From assembly GCA_024641805.1 (NCBI GenBank), contig JAHECJ010000124.1:1-6600 (forward strand): a stretch of 6,600 bases of DNA, given 5' to 3'. The DNA is from Desulfococcus sp. (GTDB taxonomy: Bacteria > Desulfobacterota > Desulfobacteria > Desulfobacterales > Desulfosalsimonadaceae). A program made the translations under genes and the position numbers. Of the stretch, positions 1 through 5,856 are shown in pieces. The notes under the pieces were generated by a model that saw only the letters and a program-made list of their open reading frames with translations, made no database searches and had not been told where the DNA came from. Each line of letters begins with the position of its first letter. The stretch's first letter is position 1.

Positions 1-818
1 GTTAAAAGATATTGAAAGAGGGTTTCATGGGGTTGCTGCGGGAGATCTTCGATGTACTGTTCGGAAAAACCAAGCGCATGGAGTTTTCGTTCAGCAGACT
101 GCAAGGCAATCCGGGTTTCTGTATATTGCTGTTTGCTTTCCAGATATTGTCTTTCCGGGATGATTTTTTTCTTCCATAAGGACGCTTCGCGGTCAAAGTT
201 GATTTTTGCGTTTTCGATCCGCGCGATTGCCGAAAGATATTCGGATTTGATGTCTGTTAACTCACGGCTGTGAATAACCGCCAGGATATCTCCTTTTCTC
301 ACCGGATCGCCCAGCTTTTTATAAACCGAGTCGACCACACCGGAGATCCGTGGAACGAGGTGGACGATACGGTCCTGGTTGAAAATAACTTCACCGGTCA
401 GCTTGATCTGTTGGCCGATGCTTCCGGCTTTTATGATATCGGTTGTAATGCCGGCTTCTTTTGCCTGTTCCGGATTCATTAATTTAATGAGCCCCTCATC
501 AGAATGGCCATGTCCCTCATGATCGTCATGTGTTTCCGGACCATCATCGTGCGCGTCATGAGCATTGACGTCTGACTCATGATCATGGCCTTCATGGCTG
601 AGGTCATCCACATCATCATGGTCATCTTGCATATCCTCAGCATGGGTATCAATTTCATCATGATCGCCGTCGTGGTTGTGAATGTCCCTTGAGATGCCTT
701 CTATACTGTGATTATCATGTTCAACCGATGTTTCGGCGGCTGATTGATTGGAATCATATTGTATTCCGATAAATGCGGCAGATATGATGATAACAAAAAA
801 AATAATTTTAAATTTCAT
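1..818 (-). CDS. CzcB/CusB-like RND efflux periplasmic adaptor subunit, N-terminal part (runs off left edge)
   Basis: Open frame from ATG at 818 to the window edge: 272 codons, no stop, so the C-terminus is missing. Members of the family are usually about 400-500 residues. Residues 4-19 are hydrophobic (signal peptide or anchor; no lipobox Cys). Residues 34-105 are extremely His/Asp/Glu-rich. A beta-rich segment follows, then a half-lipoyl motif at about 153-185 (VPRISGVVDSV, then GDPVRKGDILAVI) and the start of an alpha-helical hairpin at about 186-252. This order is that of heavy-metal efflux adaptors, which bridge the inner-membrane RND pump and the outer-membrane factor in the periplasm. 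AGGAG at 828-832 sits 9 nt before the ATG. The gene lies 83 nt downstream of the TolC-family gene on the same strand, so co-transcription is likely. Zn/Co/Cd (CzcB) is more likely than Cu/Ag because the extension has His but no Cys or Met-rich motif; the substrate is inference. Confidence 0.9.
   Translation of the reverse strand, partial: MKFKIIFFVIIISAAFIGIQYDSNQSAAETSVEHDNHSIEGISRDIHNHDGDHDEIDTHAEDMQDDHDDVDDLSHEGHDHESDVNAHDAHDDGPETHDDHEGHGHSDEGLIKLMNPEQAKEAGITTDIIKAGSIGQQIKLTGEVIFNQDRIVHLVPRISGVVDSVYKKLGDPVRKGDILAVIHSRELTDIKSEYLSAIARIENAKINFDREASLWKKKIIPERQYLESKQQYTETRIALQSAERKLHALGFSEQYIEDLPQQPHETLFQYLL
504..719 (-). other. His/Asp-rich putative metal-binding segment of the adaptor
   Basis: Encodes adaptor residues 34-105. 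I count 16 His and 27 Asp/Glu in 72 residues, with no Cys and one Met. Motifs such as HNHDGDH, HEGHDHE and HEGHGH recur without exact tandem repetition. It lies after the signal peptide, so it should be periplasmic. Known His-rich N-terminal stretches in CzcB-type adaptors bind divalent cations; that this one binds Zn, Co, Ni or Cd is inference. Confidence 0.8.
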
Positions 819-827
819 TGAGTGTGA

Positions 828-832
828 CTCCT
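828..832 (-). promoter_or_regulatory. Ribosome binding site of the adaptor gene
   Basis: AGGAG on the minus strand, 9 nt upstream of the ATG at 818-816. It fixes the start of a gene whose other end is outside the window. Confidence 0.75.
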
Positions 833-901
833 GTTTATCGTCGATCGTTATTTGCGCGTTGTCTGATAAGGGCAATTGGCCTCATTCATTGATATTGTGC
901 C

Positions 902-2218
902 TTAGTTCAGAGTGAATTCGGAAATATCCTTGCCCAGAAGTTTTTCCAGGTCTATGACTGCGTAATGATATTGTTCAAGCGAATGAATATAGCTTACATG
1001 AGATTCATAGAGCGTACTCTGGGCTTCCAGCATATCCAGGAAACTGAATTCACCTTCCTGGTATCCTTCTTTAACTCCGTCAAGCACCTTTTGGGCGGAT
1101 GGCAGGATATCTGTTTTAATGATGTGCACTTGCCGGTGTGCGGTTTGTAATGCCTGATATGCGATTTTAAGATCTTTGTTTAACCGGTTCTTTTCGGCAT
1201 CAAGCGCGGCTGCCTGCCGGCCCAGTTCCGCAGCCGCCCGGGAAACAACCGCCTGATTATGATCAAACAAAGGAATCGGCACGGACAGGCCCACAATATA
1301 AATAGTGTCATCCGACTCGTCGGTTTGTTTAACACCGCCGGAAAGAGTCAAGTCCGGAATCCGGTTTCGTTTTTCAAGCTCAAGACTGGTTTCTGCGATA
1401 TTGATTTCCGAGCGTTTCGCTTTGATCATCGGCGAGTTTTCCATTGCAGCAGCCAGTGCGTCAAAAGACGGAATGGATTGAATCCGGTCAAGGACTCCTT
1501 TTGCCTTGTTAAAAGCAGCCTCGGAACTGCCCCACATGGACGAAAGGTTTGTACGGGCAATGAGCAGATCATCTTTCGATTTTTGAACGTCAAGCATTGC
1601 ATTTTTTCTTTGGATATCTGCGGTTACCTGTTCCAGGGGCGAGACCCGTCCGGCCAGAACCCGCTCTCTGGAGGTTTCAAAAACCTGGTTTGCGAGTTTT
1701 TCCTTTTCCATACTTATTCGCAGGTTTTCCTGTGCTACCAGAACATGGATAAAAGCGGCGGCAGTCTCGTAAATGATTTCAATCCGGGCGGCATCAAGTT
1801 CAACTGATGCCAGTTCAGCAGCCGCACCTGCGACTTCCATCCGGTGTTTCCGCTTTCCCCCAAGTTCAATCAGGTAACCGATGCTTAATGTCTTTTCGGG
1901 TTCATCAAAGTTCTCATATTCAAATTCCAGTTCCGGGTTTGGAAAAAAAGAAGCCTGCAGCACATCGGTTTCCGCAAGCCGCGTATTGAATTGGGATACA
2001 TTTAAATGCGGATTATGTTTCAGGGCCGCGGAAACGGCATCTTCGAGTGTCAGGTCCGGCTCGAATGTCAGGGTTTCAGAATTTGAATCCATATTAATAG
2101 TTGCGGCGGAAAGAGTTTCGGATGTTATTTTGTTTTGTTCGGATAATGCCGTGTTACAGAATCCGATGCCTAAAAATGAAAAACACAGCATCAGGATCGA
2201 AAGAAATTTTATGCTCAT
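902..2218 (-). CDS. TolC-family outer-membrane efflux factor (CzcC-like)
   Basis: 438 residues, the usual length for CzcC-type outer-membrane factors. These form the outer-membrane channel and periplasmic tunnel of tripartite RND efflux pumps. Residues 1-26 look like a Sec signal peptide. IGFC at 18-21 is not a good lipobox because Phe precedes the Cys. Two outer-membrane-efflux repeats follow (about 55-240 and 255-435), built of long amphipathic helices. Family hallmarks visible are DLTLEDAVSAAL (55-66), FFPNPELEFE (91-100), ELGGKR (118-123), PDLTLSGG (288-295) and PIPLFDHNQ (314-322), the last two typical of the CzcC subgroup. ATG start at 2218, with AAGGA about 9 nt upstream. It lies between a small secreted gene (150 nt upstream) and the CzcB-like adaptor (83 nt downstream), supporting a heavy-metal export operon. 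Substrate cannot be read from this protein. Confidence 0.93.
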   Translation of the reverse strand: MSIKFLSILMLCFSFLGIGFCNTALSEQNKITSETLSAATINMDSNSETLTFEPDLTLEDAVSAALKHNPHLNVSQFNTRLAETDVLQASFFPNPELEFEYENFDEPEKTLSIGYLIELGGKRKHRMEVAGAAAELASVELDAARIEIIYETAAAFIHVLVAQENLRISMEKEKLANQVFETSRERVLAGRVSPLEQVTADIQRKNAMLDVQKSKDDLLIARTNLSSMWGSSEAAFNKAKGVLDRIQSIPSFDALAAAMENSPMIKAKRSEINIAETSLELEKRNRIPDLTLSGGVKQTDESDDTIYIVGLSVPIPLFDHNQAVVSRAAAELGRQAAALDAEKNRLNKDLKIAYQALQTAHRQVHIIKTDILPSAQKVLDGVKEGYQEGEFSFLDMLEAQSTLYESHVSYIHSLEQYHYAVIDLEKLLGKDISEFTLN

Positions 2219-2273
2219 TCTTTATTTTCCTTAATTACATAATGGGATATTGCCAGGGTTGTCGTTGTACATG

Positions 2274-2279
2274 ATTATA
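2274..2279 (-). promoter_or_regulatory. Possible -10 box upstream of the outer-membrane factor gene
   Basis: TATAAT read on the minus strand, about 56 nt before the start at 2218. No convincing -35 lies at 16-18 nt; TTGCCC is 21 nt away. An activated or weak internal promoter for the efflux genes is possible, but AT-rich spacer makes chance occurrence easy. Confidence 0.3.
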
Positions 2280-2315
2280 AGTAAAAACGCGACAGTTATA
2301 GGGCAAGCGGCCGGG

Positions 2316-2328
2316 AAACTGTCAGTTT
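2316..2328. promoter_or_regulatory. 13-bp perfect palindrome, candidate operator
   Basis: AAACTG-T-CAGTTT, a perfect dyad around one central base, between the small secreted gene and the outer-membrane factor gene. A further half-site-like ACAGTT lies at 2292-2297. Position upstream of the candidate -10 at 2274-2279 fits an operator, but no regulator gene for it is in the window. It could also be a weak hairpin after the stop at 2369, though no run of T follows on the minus strand. Confidence 0.35.
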
Positions 2329-2368
2329 TTAAATATTAATAAAAATTAAGGTGGTTAATCGGTTTGGA

Positions 2369-2782
2369 TCAAATGATGAGAATAGTGGAATCAATTGACA
2401 GGGAGGTTATGTCGGTAAAATCAGGAAAGAGATTTGTCTTTAGTTTCGAAAAATCAAACGAAGAAAATGGGTGGTTCGCAGCTGCGGATTTTACGATAGT
2501 CGGTTTTGTGAAATTCAATTGTTCATCTGGTGTGCTGGTGCTGTGTGTGGCGGCGATTGATGTGATGGAAATATCAACACAATCGTTTTCAGCATGTCCG
2601 AAGGAAGCTTTGTGGGAATCGTTGAAATTATGGAGCGCATTGATCTGCGTATGGCAGGCCTTTGCCCAATTAACAGCTGAATCCGCATGGTCCGGTGCCA
2701 CGCAGATTTGTGAATGGGTCATTCCCTGGACGGCCATACAGAGCAGTATCGTATGGATTAATATGTATTTTGTAATTTTCAT
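2369..2782 (-). CDS. Small secreted His/Cys-containing protein heading the metal-efflux locus, function unknown
   Basis: 137 residues. MKITK then a hydrophobic stretch at 6-20 resembles a Sec signal peptide, with likely cleavage near 21-26. The mature part has Cys27, Cys43 and Cys68 and His at 23, 32, 44, 51, 57, 63 and 80, including ICVAPDHADS, CHTQ and ENDCVDISI. The C-terminal half is Ser/Thr-rich and featureless. Small secreted proteins with a similar spacing of an IC..DH motif and a C.DI motif occur, as I recall, next to heavy-metal RND pumps in deltaproteobacteria; this is memory, not a search. No Shine-Dalgarno precedes the ATG and an in-frame stop lies two codons upstream, so an initial ATG with weak signal is the only long option. 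Same strand as the TolC-family gene, 150 nt upstream of it. A metal-sensing or metal-carrying role is inference. The plus-strand frame over the same bases is judged a shadow. Confidence 0.65.
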   Translation of the reverse strand: MKITKYILIHTILLCMAVQGMTHSQICVAPDHADSAVNWAKACHTQINALHNFNDSHKASFGHAENDCVDISITSIAATHSTSTPDEQLNFTKPTIVKSAAANHPFSSFDFSKLKTNLFPDFTDITSLSIDSTILII

Positions 2783-2965
2783 ATTTTAATAAAATGGGTG
2801 ATCAGTTTTTTTACCTGAAAGGTCATGTCAAATAGAGGTTGGGATAACAATTCGGTTCCCCGGTTTTTATTATTCAACCATTTAAAATCATGTATTTACC
2901 TTGTTTTAACAACCCCAAAACGGCCTTCAACAGGTCACATTAATTTAAGTTAAAAATGAATTTTG
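2783..2965. other. Intergenic region between trmJ and the metal-efflux locus
   Basis: 183 nt without a supported gene. It carries the candidate dyad promoter at 2801-2831 and a weak dyad TTGTT-TT-AACAA near 2900, but no clear GC-rich terminator for trmJ, so read-through from trmJ into the efflux genes is not excluded. Confidence 0.45.
2801..2831 (-). promoter_or_regulatory. Candidate promoter with internal dyad for the metal-efflux locus
   Basis: Minus strand: TTGACA at 2831-2826, then ACCT-TTC-AGGT (2823-2813), a perfect 4-bp dyad with 3-nt spacer. The best -10 at the 19-nt spacing favoured by MerR-family activators is ACTGAT (2806-2801), matching TATAAT at only three of six positions. The consensus -35, long spacer and dyad between the boxes resemble MerR-type metal-responsive promoters, but the dyad is short. 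It ends 18 nt before the secreted-protein start at 2782. Confidence 0.35.
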
Positions 2966-3760
2966 TCAAGCCGATTCGGATTCGGAAATACCGAGAACCG
3001 GATCCGGCGGGTTCCCGTTTTTGCCGTCCATATAGCATTTTTTCCCATACCAGTTCACCTGGCGGCAGATCCCCCGGATGATGCTGACTTCACGTGCCCG
3101 CAAGGGGATGCGTGAAAAGAAGAGTCTTAATTTATTCATCCAGTAGTCCGGTTTTTCCGGCAGGATATAGTCGATCCGGACCAGGATATCCTTTAACTGA
3201 TCATACATTCCGTCCAGTTCATGCCGGGACGCCAGACGGGGGGAAAAGGATGATTTGGTGTTCCGGCCGGCCTGAAAAATTTCATAGCAGATGATCATGA
3301 CGGATTGCGCCAGATTGATTGATGAAAAATCCGCGGTGGGAATATTGATTAACGCATGGCAGAGCCGGATCTCTTCATTGGTCAGTCCCCGATCTTCGGG
3401 GCCAAAAACAATCGCAATCCGATTGTTGTCAGAAATCGAAATGACGTGCTGGGCCATGTCGCCGGGTTTCCGGATGGACTGGCGCTCTCCGCCCAGCCGG
3501 GCCGTGGTGCCTACAACATAATTCATGCCGGAAACAGCAGATTCCAAGTCATCATATCGTTTAATCTGCTCGACCATTTCAGACGATTCATGGGTTGCCA
3601 GGCGCATGATCTTTTCAATGTCATAATTTTCAGGGTCGACCACCAGAAGCCGGCTCAATCCCATGTTTCGCATGGCACGAACGGCGGAACCGATATTTTC
3701 CGGAAACCGCGGCCGGTGAAGGACAATATGAATGTTTTCTAAATTGGTTTTTTGTTCCAT
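2966..3760 (-). CDS. trmJ: TrmJ-type SPOUT RNA 2'-O-methyltransferase
   Basis: 264 residues from ATG at 3760, close to the roughly 250 of TrmJ. Known TrmJ methylates the 2'-OH of nucleotide 32 in tRNA anticodon loops, using S-adenosylmethionine in the cytoplasm. The three SPOUT motifs are present in order: RPRFPENIGSAVRAM (16-30), IVFGPEDRGLTNEEI (117-131) and SSINLAQSVMIICYE (136-150), which build the trefoil-knot cofactor site. A C-terminal helical extension (about 165-245, ending GICRQVNWYGKK) is typical of the TrmJ group rather than TrmH or RlmB. A TTG at 3814 would add 18 residues, but the conserved core begins about six residues after the ATG, as in homologues, and neither start has a clear Shine-Dalgarno. 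Divergent from the 66-residue protein gene. No obvious terminator follows in the 183-nt gap before the metal-efflux locus. TrmH-family activity on another RNA cannot be excluded. Confidence 0.92.
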   Translation of the reverse strand: MEQKTNLENIHIVLHRPRFPENIGSAVRAMRNMGLSRLLVVDPENYDIEKIMRLATHESSEMVEQIKRYDDLESAVSGMNYVVGTTARLGGERQSIRKPGDMAQHVISISDNNRIAIVFGPEDRGLTNEEIRLCHALINIPTADFSSINLAQSVMIICYEIFQAGRNTKSSFSPRLASRHELDGMYDQLKDILVRIDYILPEKPDYWMNKLRLFFSRIPLRAREVSIIRGICRQVNWYGKKCYMDGKNGNPPDPVLGISESESA

Positions 3761-3881
3761 AATGATTTTGCGTCTGTTTAATTTGAACTTTACGTGATCA
3801 TCCGTTTCAGGCAATAGATATAGAAAGAAAGCTGATGGATCAACAATTTTAAGGCTTTAATTGAGGTCGGGAAATCATATC

Positions 3882-4082
3882 ATGAAAGTCTCTGTCGAAT
3901 GTTACGCCGGATACCGGGCTGATGAGGCTCCCCGGCGATTTTCAGTCGGGGAGCGGCAAATTGAAATTATTGAGATTATCCGCCGGTGGCAGACGCCGGA
4001 CGCCCGGTTTTTTAAAATTCGCGGCAATGACGGAGATGCGTATACCCTGAAAAATGACGGGCAAAACTGGAGCCTTGAATAA
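3882..4082 (+). CDS. Conserved hypothetical small cytoplasmic protein (66 residues)
   Basis: Begins MKVSVECYAGYRADEAPRRF and later has EIIRRWQTPDARFFKIRG and DGDAYTLKNDGQNWSLE. There is no signal peptide, membrane segment or Cys pair (single Cys7). The alternation of strands with conserved-looking Trp, Asp-Gly and Tyr-x-Leu suggests a small beta-barrel-like or SH3-sized fold. I recognise the pattern (YxGYxxxExPxxF, then RW..P..R.FK, then DDG..Y.L..D...W.L) from short uncharacterised proteins of deltaproteobacteria; no function is known to me. The ATG at 3882 was chosen over a TTG at 3861 because the family-like sequence begins there and GGGA lies 9 nt upstream. Its TAA (4080-4082) directly abuts the stop of the convergent gene at 4083. 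Divergent from trmJ with a 121-nt gap. Confidence 0.75.
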   Translation: MKVSVECYAGYRADEAPRRFSVGERQIEIIEIIRRWQTPDARFFKIRGNDGDAYTLKNDGQNWSLE

Positions 4083-4727
4083 TTAATTCATTTTTTCAAA
4101 AATGATGTCATCAAAGCGATATATTCCCTTGCCTGCACCGACTAATCTGGGGATGATATATCTCGTACCATCATCAGGTATAGTGAACTCTTCCTGAACC
4201 GTTGTCCAGGTACCGGTCTGATTGATTTTTTGTTTGAATAGATTCCAGCCAATGACCTTTCCTCTTTTAGTAAATGCCGCTACGCTCAAATATGCGGATG
4301 CCGTATTGCCTTTGATATTGGCGGACCCTTTGAAATAGAACCTGTCCCCCTTTTTTACTTTCACCCGTTTTCTATGTGAAATTGCCCAAGTTCCCTGACC
4401 CGTATTGGTTATCAAAATGCATCCGGAATCATTGAGTCCACCGGATGTAAATTCCATCTCCACAGCCCCTTTTTCCTGCATCCACGCATCTGTCCAGGTT
4501 CTGAACAAATGAAGATTATTGAAGTCTTCCTTAAAGATAATGCCGGGGTGTGACGGCGTTATCACATTGTTGATCAGATATTTAAAGGGAGGGTAGTGGC
4601 TGACGCTGATGGAGTGAAAAAAATTGATTCCCATCTGATATTTAAACCAGTATGCGAAAAGAAATAGCGGCGGGATCACTAAAAGAAGTAAAAATTTTTT
4701 TTTAAAAAAAACGAAATTCATGTCCAT
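4083..4727 (-). CDS. Membrane-anchored protein with predicted beta-sandwich extracytoplasmic domain, function unknown
   Basis: 214 residues. The N-terminus has lysines at 9-11 followed by one hydrophobic segment at about 12-28 (LLLLVIPPLFLFAYWF), giving a likely N-in anchor or uncleaved signal. A linker to about 63 leads to a beta-rich domain (64-212) that starts IIFKEDFNN and ends YRFDDIIFEK. Aromatic residues, alternating hydrophobics and phrases such as GTWTTVQEEFTIPDDGT resemble carbohydrate-binding-module jelly rolls (CBM 4/9-like), but no binding site can be assigned. It lies 28 nt downstream of the LysR gene on the same strand, so read-through is likely; no Shine-Dalgarno is visible before ATG 4727, and the ATG at 4721 is an alternative. 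No link to selenium is evident. Codons 6-11 form a T8A9 run. It could be a polysaccharide or envelope protein fragment; I do not recognise a named family. Confidence 0.7.
   Translation of the reverse strand: MDMNFVFFKKKFLLLLVIPPLFLFAYWFKYQMGINFFHSISVSHYPPFKYLINNVITPSHPGIIFKEDFNNLHLFRTWTDAWMQEKGAVEMEFTSGGLNDSGCILITNTGQGTWAISHRKRVKVKKGDRFYFKGSANIKGNTASAYLSVAAFTKRGKVIGWNLFKQKINQTGTWTTVQEEFTIPDDGTRYIIPRLVGAGKGIYRFDDIIFEKMN
4695..4711 (-). repeat. T8A9 homopolymer tract at the start of the anchored-protein gene
   Basis: On the minus strand eight T are followed by nine A, covering codons 6-11 (Val-Phe-Phe-Lys-Lys-Lys). Such tracts are prone to polymerase slippage; a one-base change would shift the frame immediately before the membrane segment. 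T8A8 is also self-complementary. Whether slippage occurs is inference. Confidence 0.6.
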
Positions 4728-4755
4728 TGATTTGTTTTGGAAAAAAGTGAATTTA

Positions 4756-5649
4756 CTATTTGAACCGTTCTTCCAGAAAGTCAGTAAATGCCCGGCAAAG
4801 GGGGGACGCGGTCCGGTCCTTGTGGGTGGTCAGATAAAAATTACGTTTAAGGTCCACCCCCTTAACAGAGAGAGCTTTGAGGGTCCCGGCGGCCAGTTCC
4901 TCTTTCACGGCCCGTGTTGAAAAGATTGAAACACCGACGTTGCTTTTGATGCCCTGAATCACTGCGGCAGTGCTCCCCAGCTGCGCGATAATATTGAGCG
5001 AAGAAATATCCCTGTTGATTTTTGAAAAGCTGTTTTGAATGGATTTCAGGGTGCCGGACCCCTGTTCGCGGATAATAAAGGGCTCGGAAAGCAGCATGTC
5101 AATACTGACATGATCTCTGGACGCCCACTTGTGATCACTTCGGATGATCAGTCCCATTTCATCTTCTATCAGTTTTTTCTGTTTAATCTGTTTCAGGTCG
5201 GTTGTGGCGCCCACAATGGCCAGTTCCAGCCGGTACTCTAAGATGTCATTAATGATTTGTTCGGTATCGCCGATAATAACCGTAATATTGACATTTTTAT
5301 ATTTTTTCAGGAAATCCCCGATTTCATGCGGGAGAAGATAATTGCCCGGAATCGTACTCCCGCCGACGACCAGACGGCCGCTGATTTTGCCTTGGAATTC
5401 CGCCATTGCGGTTCCGGTTTCTTCATAAAGCGATATGAGTTTACCTGCGTACTCATAGAGGAGTTCTCCGGCTTTGGTAGGAAGCGCCTGCTTTCCCAAA
5501 CGGTCCACCAGCCGGCAACCGTAGTAATTTTCAAGTTCCTTGATATGGCTGCTGATAGTTGGCTGCGTCAGGTTGATGGCTTTTGACGCGTTTGAAAATC
5601 CCTTGAGATCAATCACTTTCTGAAACACTTTTAAATGCCATAAATCCAT
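4756..5649 (-). CDS. LysR-family transcriptional regulator, selenium-metabolism-associated type
   Basis: 297 residues, normal LysR length. The N-terminal winged helix-turn-helix (1-60) reads FQKVIDLKGFSNASKAINLT then QPTISSHIKELE, with the typical LysR recognition helix. A linker helix runs to about 85, and the effector-binding domain covers about 91-295, opening GRLVVGGSTIPGNYLLP as in the CysB/CysL-like branch. LysR proteins are cytoplasmic tetramers that bind T-N11-A dyads and respond to a small ligand; the ligand here is unknown. ATG at 5649 with AAGG 7 nt upstream. It is divergent from yedF across 211 nt full of LysR-like dyads. A LysR group found beside yedF in selenium-using bacteria is annotated as selenium-metabolism-associated, and the context matches it. 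It probably controls yedF and itself. The 214-residue anchored-protein gene follows 28 nt downstream. Confidence 0.92.
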   Translation of the reverse strand: MDLWHLKVFQKVIDLKGFSNASKAINLTQPTISSHIKELENYYGCRLVDRLGKQALPTKAGELLYEYAGKLISLYEETGTAMAEFQGKISGRLVVGGSTIPGNYLLPHEIGDFLKKYKNVNITVIIGDTEQIINDILEYRLELAIVGATTDLKQIKQKKLIEDEMGLIIRSDHKWASRDHVSIDMLLSEPFIIREQGSGTLKSIQNSFSKINRDISSLNIIAQLGSTAAVIQGIKSNVGVSIFSTRAVKEELAAGTLKALSVKGVDLKRNFYLTTHKDRTASPLCRAFTDFLEERFK

Positions 5650-5725
5650 TCTGATGCCTTTTTACATATTTCTCGCGTTGAATAAAACCGTCTTCGTTTT
5701 TCGCAAACTAAGGTGTATGAATTTG

Positions 5726-5742
5726 TATTGATTTTTCCAATA
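5726..5742. promoter_or_regulatory. LysR-type box 1 (T-N11-A dyad)
   Basis: TATTG-N7-CAATA, a perfect 5-bp dyad containing the T-N11-A core from T5728 to A5740. Located between the divergent lysR and yedF genes, where a LysR regulator would bind for autoregulation and activation. Relative to a yedF start near 5817 it is centred around -83. Confidence 0.6.
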
Positions 5743-5783
5743 GCAAAATTGTTTTCTATAGAAAATCGCAATTTGTATTATTG
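5738..5783. promoter_or_regulatory. LysR-type box 2, nested dyads around a 14-bp palindrome
   Basis: The core is the perfect palindrome TTTTCTATAGAAAA (5752-5765). Around it are AAATTG (5746-5751) with CAATTT (5769-5774), and CAATA (5738-5742) with TATTG (5779-5783). AATTTGTATT at 5770-5779 repeats directly at 5720-5729, 50 bp away, near five helical turns. The right arm overlaps the yedF -35 box, as an activation site of a LysR regulator would. Confidence 0.55.
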
Positions 5784-5810
5784 AAAGATACAATATATAT
5801 AAGTTATAAT
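5781..5810 (+). promoter_or_regulatory. Sigma70-like promoter of yedF
   Basis: TTGAAA at 5781-5786, an 18-nt spacer and consensus TATAAT at 5805-5810, predicting a transcript start near 5817. That leaves a leader of about 44 nt. The -35 box is overlapped by the right arm of the nested dyads. Confidence 0.6.
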
Positions 5811-5823
5811 TTAAACGCAATCC

Positions 5824-5842
5824 CGGCTTTTTTCAAAAGCCG
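5824..5842 (+). promoter_or_regulatory. Perfect stem-loop in the yedF leader
   Basis: CGGCTTTT, a 3-nt loop TTC, then AAAAGCCG: eight perfect base pairs, followed by TTATTTTT (5843-5850) and then the AGGAGG ribosome site. The shape is that of an intrinsic terminator or attenuator. If transcription starts near 5817 the hairpin is at the very 5' end of the mRNA, where mRNA stabilisation or translational control is equally plausible. Confidence 0.6.
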
Positions 5843-5850
5843 TTATTTTT

Positions 5851-5856
5851 AGGAGG
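5851..5856 (+). promoter_or_regulatory. Ribosome binding site of yedF
   Basis: Full consensus AGGAGG, 4 nt before the ATG at 5861 and 8 nt after the leader stem-loop. The spacing is slightly short, but the strength of the site settles the start. Confidence 0.85.

Noticed and set aside
479..661. Minus-strand Met-rich frame that looks like a copper-binding peptide
   Set aside because: It is the shifted frame of the His/Asp-rich adaptor segment: CAT/GAT codons read out of frame give ATG repeatedly. The true frame continues from 818 to the window edge.
1259..1807. Plus-strand open frame of 182 codons
   Set aside because: It lies entirely antisense to the clear TolC-family gene, and its product has no recognisable domain.
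2153..2164. Possible lipobox (IGFC) in the outer-membrane factor
   Set aside because: Phe directly before Cys does not fit the lipobox, so a cleaved Sec signal peptide is preferred.
2364..2789. Plus-strand open frame of 141 codons opposite the small secreted gene
   Set aside because: It starts with TTG, has no ribosome site, and its hydrophobic C-terminus is just the complement of the other strand's signal peptide. The minus-strand product has a proper signal-peptide layout, a Cys/His pattern and sits in line with the efflux genes.
3761..3814. TTG start adding 18 residues to trmJ
   Set aside because: The extension is not family-like and has no Shine-Dalgarno; the conserved SPOUT core begins just after the ATG at 3760.
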